From: Devosiaceae bacterium
GTDB lineage: Bacteria; Pseudomonadota; Alphaproteobacteria; Rhizobiales; Devosiaceae
NCBI GenBank assembly: GCA_021648375.1
Contig: JAKISW010000004.1
Coordinates: forward strand, 1-64,000
Length of the DNA stretch: 64,000 bases
Direction: 5' to 3'
The position numbers were made by a program, and so were the translations under genes. Positions 26,816 through 34,265 of this stretch are shown here, piece by piece; position 1 is the first letter of the stretch; each line of letters starts with the position of its first letter. Below the pieces are notes generated by a model. That model was not told the origin of the DNA. It ran no database searches and saw only the letters and a program-made list of their open reading frames with translations.

Positions 26816-27775
26816 ATGAACATTAATTTTAAATATATGATTACTGGCCTTGCCACAGTTTCAGCCCTGATTTTCCCATCAATTGCACAGGCATTGCCTA
26901 TTCTTAAAAGCGATGTCACCGTCCTGTCTCAAATCGTCACGGTTGGTGATATGTTTGAGAACGCTGGAAACCTCTCAGAAACTGCCCTGTTTCGCAGCCC
27001 GGCCCCCGGCACAACCGGCATGGTTTCACTGCAAAACATCTCCAGCGCCGCCAACAGAATTGGACTTGTTGAATTTGACAATCCCGGATTGTTCAATGTC
27101 TCAGTTTCAAGGTCGGGAACATTGATTGACGAAAGTATTTTTGAAGCTTTGATCACTAAGGATCTGATTGAATCAGGGACCTTGCGTCAGGGGATGAATG
27201 TTTCAATGTTCCTGAATTCTGCATTTGTCCCTTTATTTGTAGAAGAGGGCGCCGCGCCGGCAATCCTTAACAATCTTCGTTACGTTCCCGGTGACAATCG
27301 GTTTTCAGCCCGCTTCAAACTGGCCGGACAAAACCGCATGATTGATATTGCCGGTCGTCTGGATTTTACCATCCAAGCGCCCCACCTGTCTCGCTCAGCT
27401 CCCGTTGGAACAATACTTGGCCCCAACGATATTGAAATGCGTGCCGTGCCTATCCAACTCTCCAACGGTGCCGGTATCGCCATGTCAGAACAGATCGTGG
27501 GCAAGCAATTGCAGCGCAATATGCTTGGAGGTGCAATGATAAGAATTTCTGACGTTGTTGAGCCAACCCTGATCTCTCGAAATGAAATCGTCACCCTGTT
27601 TCTAAAAGCCGGGGCCATGACCTTAACCGTAAAAGGGCGCGCCCTTGACGATGCTGCAAAAGGTGAAGCGGTTTCTGTTCTTAATCTGCTTTCCAACTCG
27701 GTTGTGCAGGGAATAGCCCTTAGCGCCGGCACAGTGGAAATCAGTACAAATTCAACACTAGTTGCCTCCCTTTAA
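26816..27775 (+). CDS. flgA: Flagellar P-ring assembly chaperone FlgA
   Basis: FlgA is a periplasmic chaperone for P-ring assembly by FlgI. The product of about 319 residues has a signal peptide (MITGLATVSALIFPSIAQA), an N-terminal domain, and a C-terminal SAF-like domain with APVGTILGPNDIEMRAVPI, IVGKQLQRNMLGGAMIR and a family ending with VTLFLKAGAMTLTVKGRAL. I placed the start at the ATG directly before the signal peptide. The longer frame from 26735 runs through a RIME-like repeat and lacks coding character there. The ribosome-binding site is weak. Confidence 0.92.
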   Translation: MNINFKYMITGLATVSALIFPSIAQALPILKSDVTVLSQIVTVGDMFENAGNLSETALFRSPAPGTTGMVSLQNISSAANRIGLVEFDNPGLFNVSVSRSGTLIDESIFEALITKDLIESGTLRQGMNVSMFLNSAFVPLFVEEGAAPAILNNLRYVPGDNRFSARFKLAGQNRMIDIAGRLDFTIQAPHLSRSAPVGTILGPNDIEMRAVPIQLSNGAGIAMSEQIVGKQLQRNMLGGAMIRISDVVEPTLISRNEIVTLFLKAGAMTLTVKGRALDDAAKGEAVSVLNLLSNSVVQGIALSAGTVEISTNSTLVASL

Positions 27776-27800
27776 CTCAAATTCATTCGGGGGAATGATT

Positions 27801-28535
27801 ATGAAAATTTTTAAACTTACAATTTTACTCTTTGCACTTTTTGCCCTTGGTGCCTGTACGGCCGCCGAACGATTGGCCCAGATCGGACAGACCCCTGCCC
27901 TTTCGGCCATCGAAAATCCAACAGCACAGGAAGGGTATCGTCCCGTGGTAATGCCCATGCCACAGCCGGAAGTTGTGTCTTATCAACCCAATTCCCTTTT
28001 TAGAGATGGTGCCCGTGGCTTCTTCAAGGATCAGCGTGCCCGCCGGGTTGGTGACATTCTTACCGTCAAAATAGTCATCTCTGACAAGGCTCAAATATCC
28101 AACCAGACCGCCCGTACCAGACAATCAACAAGCTCTGCCGGTGTTGGTGGTGTGCTTGGCTCAATCTTTAGTGCTGTGGCACCCGATGTTGCCGCGGCCA
28201 CTGCCATCGACGTCAATTCCGGTGTAAACGATGGGGGAACCGGCTCTGTAAACCGCTCTGAAACCATTGAAACCCGTATAGCCGCCGTCGTCACCCAGAT
28301 ATTGCCCAACGGCAATCTGGTCATCGAAGGGCGTCAGGAAGTAAGGATTAATTTTGAGGTCCGCGATATTATTGTTGCCGGAATTGTTCGCCCTGAAGAT
28401 ATCAATGCCGACAATACCATCGCCAGTGAAAAAATTGCCGAAGCACGTATCGCATATGGTGGTCGCGGTCAGATAACCGATGTTCAACAGCCCCGTTACG
28501 GGCAGCAGGTTCTTGACGCAATCCTGCCATTCTAA
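27801..28535 (+). CDS. flgH: Flagellar L-ring lipoprotein FlgH
   Basis: The product of about 244 residues has a lipoprotein signal (KLTILLFALFALGACTAA, lipobox LGAC) and the L-ring signatures RARRVGDILTVKIVISDKAQ, NGNLVIEGRQEVRINFEVR and IVRPEDINADNTIAS. It forms the outer-membrane bushing of the basal body. A GGGGGA ribosome-binding site at 27789-27794 touches the ATG at 27795 but is 6 bases before the ATG at 27801, which decides the start. It is the last gene of the flgF operon. Confidence 0.95.
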   Translation: MKIFKLTILLFALFALGACTAAERLAQIGQTPALSAIENPTAQEGYRPVVMPMPQPEVVSYQPNSLFRDGARGFFKDQRARRVGDILTVKIVISDKAQISNQTARTRQSTSSAGVGGVLGSIFSAVAPDVAAATAIDVNSGVNDGGTGSVNRSETIETRIAAVVTQILPNGNLVIEGRQEVRINFEVRDIIVAGIVRPEDINADNTIASEKIAEARIAYGGRGQITDVQQPRYGQQVLDAILPF

Positions 28536-28540
28536 CTGCC

Positions 28541-28567
28541 TCCCCTCGCAAAAAATACGCGAGGGGG
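28541..28567 (+). terminator. Hairpin after flgH
   Basis: CCCCTCGC and GCGAGGGG form a strong stem just after the flgH stop. No T run follows, so it may stabilise the mRNA end rather than terminate. Confidence 0.45.
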
Positions 28568-28667
28568 AAATTTAACGGCCAGATGCGCATCCCCCTTAAT
28601 TGGCGCCTCTGGTTAGGCCGGCAAAACTCAACTGTCACCAAAATGACAAAAGAGCACCGGCATCAAA

Positions 28668-28712
28668 GGGCGCGGCATTCCCCCAGAATTTGGCCGCGCC
28701 CTTATTTATTTT
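28668..28712 (+). terminator. Rho-independent terminator downstream of the flgFGAH operon
   Basis: GGGCGCGGC, a 16-base loop and GCCGCGCCC are followed by TTATTTATTTT. It lies between flgH and the carboxypeptidase gene. The rest of 28536-28812 shows no gene. Confidence 0.75.
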
Positions 28713-28812
28713 GCTCTTGGCAAAAAACCTATAAAAGAACCAGCAGCCCCCTTTATATACGATTGCAAAACCTGCGAAATTCAATCAGGTAAATCATCCA
28801 GGAAAACCATAA

Positions 28813-30309
28813 ATGTCCTATAAAAAACTCGACAAACTCAACCTGACCCTTGATGCCTATTCCCACGCATTGGCCATACTGGGTGTTGATGAAGCCACCA
28901 TTATGCCCGAAGGGGGAGGCAATGCCCGCTCCAACGCTATTTCCACTCTTGCCGCCATTTCCCATGAAAATGCCACATCCCCTGAAATTTCCAACTGGAT
29001 AAAAGAGGCGCAGGATTCCTCCCTGTCAGAGGACAAAGCCGCAGGGGTCAATGAATTCAAACGGCTTTATGAACAAAATATCTGCCTGTCAGCGGATTTT
29101 GTTGGCAAAAAAACTCAAGCCGCCATGAATTGTGAACAATTATGGCGTCGTTTGCGCCCCACCGGCGATTGGAAAGCCTTTGCGCCAGCCCTGAAAGAAG
29201 TTGTGGATATGGCCCGGCAGGAAGCAAAAATTCGCTCCGATGCCACCGGCCTGCTTCCCTATGATGCCCTGATTGAGCAATATGATCCGGGCACCCGCAT
29301 GGCCCATATTGATCCGGTGTTTTCCACCCTTAAAGAATTTTTGAAAGATTTTTTACCCAAAGCCCTGCAAAAGCAGGAAATTCGCCACAGGAAAACTCCC
29401 ATAAAGACCCTTAACGGACCATTTGAAATCAAACATCAGCGCGCCCTGGGCATGGCGGCAATGAAACAGCTTGGGTTTGATTTCTCCCATGGTCGCCTTG
29501 ATACCTCCCACCACCCGTTTTGCGGTGGTGTACCCAGCGATGTGCGCATAACCACCCGCTATGAGAAGGATAATTTTCTATCCGCTTTAATGGGCATTTT
29601 ACACGAAACAGGCCATGCCCAATATGAACAGGGTTTGAGCAAAAAAAACTCCCACTGGCCTCACAACAAAGCACGGGGAATGGGACTGCATGAAAGCCAG
29701 AGCCTGTTTGTGGAAATGCAGATTTCCCGTTCGCCCATGTTCTGGGACTGGGCTTTTGCCCTGGTATCAGAGCATTTGGGAAAAAACGTTCTTGAAGGCT
29801 TTGATGTTGAGGATGTTCTGGCCCATGTTAATCTTGTAAAACCGGGTTTTATCCGCGTTGATGCCGACGAAATTACCTATCCGCTGCACGTTATTCTTCG
29901 CTATGAACTTGAGCGGGATTTGATCTCAGGCCAGATTGAGGTCGAGGATATTCCAACGGCCTGGCACGAAAAAATGGTTGAATATCTGGGCCTTGATACC
30001 AAAGACAATATGAAAGATGGCCCCATGCAGGACGTGCACTGGCCTGCCGGATTGTTTGGTTATTTCCCCTCTTACACTCTTGGCGCTTTGATGGCAGCCC
30101 AACAATGGGAAGCAATGATAAAAGCACTGCCAAAAGCACCTGAACAGATCAGATCGGGGAATTTTTCAAGCATTAATGAGTGGCGAAGTAAAAATATCTG
30201 GCAGCATGGCTCAAGGCTTTCAACACCAGAGCTGATGAAACAAGCCTGCGGGCAGGAATTAAACCCTGATGCATTTATCAGGCACTTAAAGACACGTTAT
30301 GGCAGCTAA
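28813..30309 (+). CDS. Carboxypeptidase Taq (peptidase family M32)
   Basis: The 498-residue zinc metallocarboxypeptidase is of the thermostable carboxypeptidase 1 family. The active-site HETGH is at residues 264-268 (in GILHETGHAQYEQGL). Other family motifs include HHPFCGGVPSDVRITTRY, the ESQSLFVEMQISRS region with the metal-ligand Glu downstream of HEXXH, and YPLHVILRYELERDLISG. It removes C-terminal residues from peptides in the cytoplasm. It sits between flagellar blocks but shows no functional link with them and has its own leader. Confidence 0.95.
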   Translation: MSYKKLDKLNLTLDAYSHALAILGVDEATIMPEGGGNARSNAISTLAAISHENATSPEISNWIKEAQDSSLSEDKAAGVNEFKRLYEQNICLSADFVGKKTQAAMNCEQLWRRLRPTGDWKAFAPALKEVVDMARQEAKIRSDATGLLPYDALIEQYDPGTRMAHIDPVFSTLKEFLKDFLPKALQKQEIRHRKTPIKTLNGPFEIKHQRALGMAAMKQLGFDFSHGRLDTSHHPFCGGVPSDVRITTRYEKDNFLSALMGILHETGHAQYEQGLSKKNSHWPHNKARGMGLHESQSLFVEMQISRSPMFWDWAFALVSEHLGKNVLEGFDVEDVLAHVNLVKPGFIRVDADEITYPLHVILRYELERDLISGQIEVEDIPTAWHEKMVEYLGLDTKDNMKDGPMQDVHWPAGLFGYFPSYTLGALMAAQQWEAMIKALPKAPEQIRSGNFSSINEWRSKNIWQHGSRLSTPELMKQACGQELNPDAFIRHLKTRYGS

Positions 30310-30342
30310 ACAAATAGCACTCGGCGCTACTTTCAAAAACAA

Positions 30343-30762
30343 TCAGTCGTCGCGATAAACTTTTTCGCGGCGCTCATGATTTTCCTGCGCTTCCAAAGAT
30401 AAAGTTGCCACAGGTCGAGCGATCAAACGTGCCACACCAATTTGCTCACCACTATCTTCACAATAACCATATGTGCCCTCGTCAATCCGGCGCAAAGCAG
30501 CATCAATTTTTGAAATCAGTTTTCGCTGACGGTCTCTGGTGCGTAGTTCCAGAGTTCGATCGCTTTCCGAAGAAGCCCTATCAGCAACATCTGCATGCAA
30601 AACATTTTCCTGTTGAAGGTTTTCCAGAGTTTCACGACTATCGCGCAAAATATCCTCTCGCCAAATCATCAGCTTTTGACGGAAAAAATCCATCTGCTGC
30701 GGATTCATAAAACTTTCTTTTTCACTGGGAATATACCCATTTTGCTGGATCTTTTTGTCCAT
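30343..30762 (-). CDS. dksA: DksA-family RNA polymerase-binding regulator, zinc-poor type
   Basis: The protein of about 139 residues has the DksA coiled coil (residues about 25-95) and the C-terminal globular motif GTYGYCEDSGEQIGVARL then RPVATLSLEAQENHERRE. DksA works with ppGpp at the RNA polymerase secondary channel. Only one of the four zinc-finger cysteines is present (CEDS and LSLE replace CxxC pairs), as in many alphaproteobacterial DksA proteins, so it probably folds without zinc. ATG 30762 with a GGAG site 9 bases before it is preferred over GTG 30777. Confidence 0.88.
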   Translation of the reverse strand: MDKKIQQNGYIPSEKESFMNPQQMDFFRQKLMIWREDILRDSRETLENLQQENVLHADVADRASSESDRTLELRTRDRQRKLISKIDAALRRIDEGTYGYCEDSGEQIGVARLIARPVATLSLEAQENHERREKVYRDD

Positions 30763-30923
30763 CTGCCTGCGCTCCACCCAAAGATAAACGTGCGCCTGTA
30801 TATAGGCAGGCCAAATTCACTGCAAGTCGGATTTTATAAAATTAAGTACAAGGTGATATTGAAGGGCACTATTTGATCGCGAGAATTGAAAAAACTCTTC
30901 TAACCCCCCTACTGGCAAGTAGT

Positions 30924-31343
30924 CTATTTTACATACCTGCCCATCTTTGCCAGTTCCACCTTTGCCAACAGATCAATATCATCAATCAGTGAAATCAACT
31001 CAGGTTCTGCCTGCTGACGGGCCCGCGTTACCTGCGCCATTAATCTGTTCAAACGCCCCTCTCCGACATTTCCCGCCAAAAGATCGGCTTTTATTTCATC
31101 CAGAGTATCAAGCATGGAATGGGCGTGGCGAACAGCACGCTGTTTTCCCTCAATATTATTATCCACCCCCTGCAGAGCCAGCATGGCCTCAATGCCAGAA
31201 CTTTGCCCCATAGCAAAATTGGGCGCCGCCGCCGGTGACTGGCTGGTGGTATCGGGCTTAAAAACCGCCTCAGAGCCCTTTTTTCCCCTCGTATTCTTAC
31301 GAGAAGTTGTCGGGTTGATATTAACGGTTCCGTCAATTCGCAT
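30924..31343 (-). CDS. fliX: Flagellar assembly regulator FliX
   Basis: The product of about 139 residues has a FliX N-terminus (MRIDGTVNINPT), a Pro/Ala/Thr linker and a helical C-terminus (GIEAMLALQGVD, HAHSMLDTLDEIKADLLAG, ELISLIDDIDLLAKVELAKMG, here cut to key segments). In Caulobacter FliX couples assembly of early basal-body structures to FlbD activity at sigma-54 promoters. The gene is divergent from flgI, and the shared region carries a CtrA-type box and FlbD-like palindromes. Start MRIDG at 31343 is preferred over 31376. Confidence 0.88.
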   Translation of the reverse strand: MRIDGTVNINPTTSRKNTRGKKGSEAVFKPDTTSQSPAAAPNFAMGQSSGIEAMLALQGVDNNIEGKQRAVRHAHSMLDTLDEIKADLLAGNVGEGRLNRLMAQVTRARQQAEPELISLIDDIDLLAKVELAKMGRYVK

Positions 31344-31464
31344 TATATAAGAGCCCTTTTTAAGTTGTCTTGCCAATTACCAGATTCGCAATTGCAGTAA
31401 AGTTCACAAGTTTGTAATAAATTTTTACTGCGATAAATTTATCCTTTGGCCAAATCACCCACAC

Positions 31465-31480
31465 CGGCAGATTCTGCCCC
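31465..31480. promoter_or_regulatory. Enhancer-like palindrome 1 upstream of flgI
   Basis: CGGCAGATTCTGCCCC is nearly identical to 16036-16050. It lies 151-166 bases upstream of the flgI sigma-54-type element and 6 bases from the CtrA-type box. Confidence 0.55.
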
Positions 31481-31486
31481 CAACGG

Positions 31487-31501
31487 TTAACAAACCGTTA
31501 A
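31487..31501. promoter_or_regulatory. CtrA-type box between fliX and flgI
   Basis: TTAA-CAAACCG-TTAA is an exact full CtrA-type site. It lies in the 387-bp divergent region, between two enhancer-like palindromes. Confidence 0.7.
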
Positions 31502-31507
31502 TTTACC

Positions 31508-31525
31508 CGGCAAAATCTGCACCCC
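31508..31525. promoter_or_regulatory. Enhancer-like palindrome 2 upstream of flgI
   Basis: CGGCAAAATCTGCACCCC is a second copy, 106-123 bases upstream of the flgI sigma-54-type element. Paired sites around 100-150 bases upstream are typical for enhancer-binding activators. Confidence 0.5.
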
Positions 31526-31630
31526 CGTGTAACTTTGCGCAGCAATACAGCCTGATTCAACTCAGAATAATGATATTTTATCTAGTTTTTTCAATAGATT
31601 AGCCAATATCACAGGGACGCACAAGCAAGT

Positions 31631-31646
31631 TGGCACGATTTTCGCA
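31631..31646 (+). promoter_or_regulatory. Sigma-54-type promoter of flgI
   Basis: TGGCACG-ATTT-TCGCA has GG and GC 12 bases apart and one mismatch to TGGCACG-N4-TTGCA. It lies 85 bases before the flgI ATG. Confidence 0.7.
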
Positions 31647-31730
31647 ATTACTTTAGCAACTGGGTTTTGCGCAAAGATTCCATGGGGATGGATGGCACAA
31701 AATCTACTGTAGAGAAAACGGGGAAATTTT

Positions 31731-32888
31731 ATGCCAGTGCTTCAACGCCAACAACGATTAAGCGCTCCCACCAGAGTGTTTTTTTATGCGCTTGCTTTCA
31801 TCCTGGGCATGTTCACTATTTTGGTTCCGCTGTCTCAGGCTCAATCCGCCGGCGCCCGAATTAAAGATATCGTGGACATTGAAGGCGTTAGAGAAAATCA
31901 ATTAATTGGTTACGGGCTTGTTGTCGGTCTGAACGGCACCGGAGACAGTTTGAACAACTCTCCTTTTACCCGCCAGTCTTTGCAGGCAATGCTTGAAAGG
32001 CTTGGAGTTAATACTCGCGGCGAAACCATTCGAACCGCCAATATTGCAGCTGTAATGGTAACGGCCAATCTTCCCGCCTTTGCCGCTCAAGGCTCACGCA
32101 TAGACATTAATGTGGCAGCCCTTGGCGACGCGGGCAGCTTACAGGGAGGCACCTTGCTGGTTACTCCATTGCTTGGGGCCGATGGCGAAGTCTATGCGAT
32201 TTCTCAGGGGTCAGTTGTAATCAACGGTTTTGCTGCCGCAGGTGATGGCGCAACCGTAATTTCAGGCGTTCCAACCACCGGGCGAATTTCTTCTGGCGCA
32301 CTGGTTGAACGCGAAGTGGTGTTTGACCTTGGCGCGCAACGTTCTTTGCGCCTGTCACTTCGCAATCCGGATTTTACCACTTCACGCCGCCTCGCCCTCT
32401 CTATTAATGATTTTATCGGCGCTCCGGTTGCAACGCCTGAAAATCCCGGCACCGTCCGCCTGACGCTGCCGCAAAATTTCAACGGCAATATTGTTGATCT
32501 GATTACTGATATTGAACAATTGGTGGTTAAAACTGACCAACCGGCCAAAATCGTAATTGATGAAAATTCCGGCATTATTGTTATGGGAGCCAATGTTCGG
32601 GTTTCAACGGTTGCGGTTGCCCAAAGCAACTTGACGGTGACCATAGCTGAATCGCCCCTGGTTTCTCAGCCGAACCCTTTAACTCTGGGGCAAACGGTCG
32701 AAATCCCAAGAACTGAACTTAATGTTGATATTGCAAATTCCAATCTGGCCCTTGTTCGCGAAAGCGTAACCCTGGCCCAGCTTGTGGAGGGGCTGAATGC
32801 TTTGGGCATCGGCCCAAGAGATATGATTGCCATCCTGCAGGCCATAAAAGCCACTGGCGCCCTGCAAGCAGAAATTGAGGTACTTTAA
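31731..32888 (+). CDS. flgI: Flagellar P-ring protein FlgI
   Basis: The 385-residue periplasmic protein forms the P ring. It has a signal peptide (about residues 12-38, LSQAQS end) followed by ARIKDIVDIEGVRENQLIG, GLVVGLNGTGDSLNNSPFT and the C-terminal VTLAQLVEGLNALGI and RDMIAILQAIKATGALQA. All are family signatures and the length is normal. It starts the flgI-flgJ-flgN-like unit. Confidence 0.97.
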   Translation: MPVLQRQQRLSAPTRVFFYALAFILGMFTILVPLSQAQSAGARIKDIVDIEGVRENQLIGYGLVVGLNGTGDSLNNSPFTRQSLQAMLERLGVNTRGETIRTANIAAVMVTANLPAFAAQGSRIDINVAALGDAGSLQGGTLLVTPLLGADGEVYAISQGSVVINGFAAAGDGATVISGVPTTGRISSGALVEREVVFDLGAQRSLRLSLRNPDFTTSRRLALSINDFIGAPVATPENPGTVRLTLPQNFNGNIVDLITDIEQLVVKTDQPAKIVIDENSGIIVMGANVRVSTVAVAQSNLTVTIAESPLVSQPNPLTLGQTVEIPRTELNVDIANSNLALVRESVTLAQLVEGLNALGIGPRDMIAILQAIKATGALQAEIEVL

Positions 32889-32890
32889 AA

Positions 32891-33238
32891 ATGGAAATGC
32901 TCGCAACCAGCTTTTCGGTCGGCTCTGCACCGTTAAAAAATGATCTGCAAACCATGCGTCAAAAGGCTGAAGAGCTGGAATCGGTGTTTTTGAACACACT
33001 GGTTTCAGAGATGTTTGCCTCGATTGCCTCTGAGGGAGAGTTTGGCGGCGGCTATGCTGAGGAAACCTGGCGCGGAATGCAATCCGAACAATATGCAGCA
33101 GCCATGGCCAGATCCGGTGGTATTGGTATTGCTGATGAAATTATGCGCTCACTGCTTTTAACTCAAGAGAGCGCCGCGCAGCCCCAAAACAATAATCAGT
33201 CCCAAAATACAAATACCAGTCAGGGAAGCAACTCATGA
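32891..33238 (+). CDS. flgJ: FlgJ-type rod-binding protein (no muramidase domain)
   Basis: The 115-residue protein contains the rod-binding domain: MRQKAEELESVFLNTLVSEM and YAEETWRGMQSEQYAAAMAR, ending in an Asn/Gln-rich tail. Alphaproteobacterial FlgJ proteins lack the C-terminal peptidoglycan hydrolase, as here, so another enzyme must open the cell wall for the rod. It starts 2 bases after flgI. Confidence 0.92.
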   Translation: MEMLATSFSVGSAPLKNDLQTMRQKAEELESVFLNTLVSEMFASIASEGEFGGGYAEETWRGMQSEQYAAAMARSGGIGIADEIMRSLLLTQESAAQPQNNNQSQNTNTSQGSNS

Positions 33239-33732
33239 CCCAAAACCATCAATCATTAGACCCGAGCACTGCCGGTGAACGCATCGAGAACCAGCGCAGC
33301 ATGGATGCACAAACCCTGTGCCGGACCACAAATTCCGCCCTGCAAAGTCTGGCCAATATAATGAACCAGGAAACAACCCTGCTTCGCAATGGTCATTATG
33401 AAGAGGCCTCAAAGCTGAGCGAGCAAAAATCCCTGATAGCTCAGGAATATGTGGGCCTGGCCCGGGTGGTTCAGCATCAGGCAACCCGCCTGAATGAACA
33501 GGCTCCCACCGATTTGCAATTATTGCAGGGAGAGCATGAAAAGCTTGCAACTCAAATGGCTGAAAATCTCAGGGTACTTGCCACTGCCAAAACCGTGACG
33601 CAAAATCTGCTTCATGATGTTGCTATAAGTGTTGGGCAAAACGAAGCGCCAAAAACCTATGGCGCTTCCGGTCAGATGCACTCGAATGATAGAAACCAAG
33701 CCTATGGAATTTCTGTAAACCGCTCTTTATAA
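33235..33732 (+). CDS. FlgN-like flagellar export chaperone
   Basis: The 165-residue, largely helical protein has a FlgN-like pattern: an N-terminal helix with LIMNQETTLLRNGHYEEASKL-type spacing (residues about 40-60), KSLIAQEYVGLARVV, and a second long helix with LATQMAENLRVLATAKTVTQ. FlgN chaperones the hook-junction proteins FlgK and FlgL. It overlaps flgJ by 4 bp (ATGA), indicating coupling. Identity is inferred from position and helical pattern, so I leave the symbol blank. Confidence 0.7.
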   Translation: MTQNHQSLDPSTAGERIENQRSMDAQTLCRTTNSALQSLANIMNQETTLLRNGHYEEASKLSEQKSLIAQEYVGLARVVQHQATRLNEQAPTDLQLLQGEHEKLATQMAENLRVLATAKTVTQNLLHDVAISVGQNEAPKTYGASGQMHSNDRNQAYGISVNRSL

Positions 33733-33849
33733 GTCGCTCTTACTATATTGATTACAAATTGAAATAATTTCTCTCACCACAATTTTCCCGCCCTAAATGT
33801 TTTTTATCAAAGGTTGATGCTGCAAATTCATCAAACTTGGCGATTGAAA

Positions 33850-34140
33850 ATGAGCTATTTAATAGCAGCGGTTTCAACAAATATGTGGCAGCGTCAGCGC
33901 GATGGCGATAAATCCAAGCAAACATCTCATTCATTGCGCTTAAGCTCCAAAGATGACGAAGAGCGAAAACAAGATTCTACAGGGGTGGAAACTGAGCAGG
34001 TAATCACCACTGAAACCTCCGGTAAATCAGCCCTGCCGGACATCCAGTATTCAAATTCGCAATCAATTAAAAAGCCCCATACGATCAGCGACATAACAGC
34101 AAATATGCTGTTTAGCGCCACATTGCTAAGGCCGGATTGA
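33850..34140 (+). CDS. Small hypothetical protein before flagellin, doubtful
   Basis: A 96-residue frame starting MSYLIAAVSTNMWQRQRD fills part of the 533-bp gap 33733-34265. It is hydrophilic and Ser/Lys/Glu-rich, with no domain I recognise and only a weak ribosome-binding site. Its position between flgN-like and flagellin might mean a flagellar accessory protein. Short competing frames exist on the other strand. Apart from this frame and the palindrome at 34143, I see nothing in the gap. Confidence 0.35.
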   Translation: MSYLIAAVSTNMWQRQRDGDKSKQTSHSLRLSSKDDEERKQDSTGVETEQVITTETSGKSALPDIQYSNSQSIKKPHTISDITANMLFSATLLRPD

Positions 34141-34142
34141 TA

Positions 34143-34159
34143 GTTAGCAAACCGCTAAC
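34143..34159. promoter_or_regulatory. Palindrome upstream of flagellin
   Basis: GTTAGC-AAACC-GCTAAC is a perfect 6-base inverted repeat 107-123 bases before the flagellin ATG. Read as TTAG-N7-CTAA it resembles a CtrA box with two mismatches, and its centre CAAACCG equals that of the box at 31487. No sigma-54-type element is seen in the flagellin leader. Confidence 0.4.
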
Positions 34160-34265
34160 AATTCAGATCGCTTTTATTTACACTTCTTAAACCCCTCAAA
34201 GCCATACTCGAGCAACCCTCAGAAAGAGGCGTTTAGTAGTTCGGACATCGAATAGGAGTTCACAA

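Noticed and set aside
33886..33901. Possible sigma-54 element upstream of flagellin
   Set aside because: GG and GC are 12 bases apart, but the -12 side (AGCGC) fits poorly and the site is about 365 bases from the gene.
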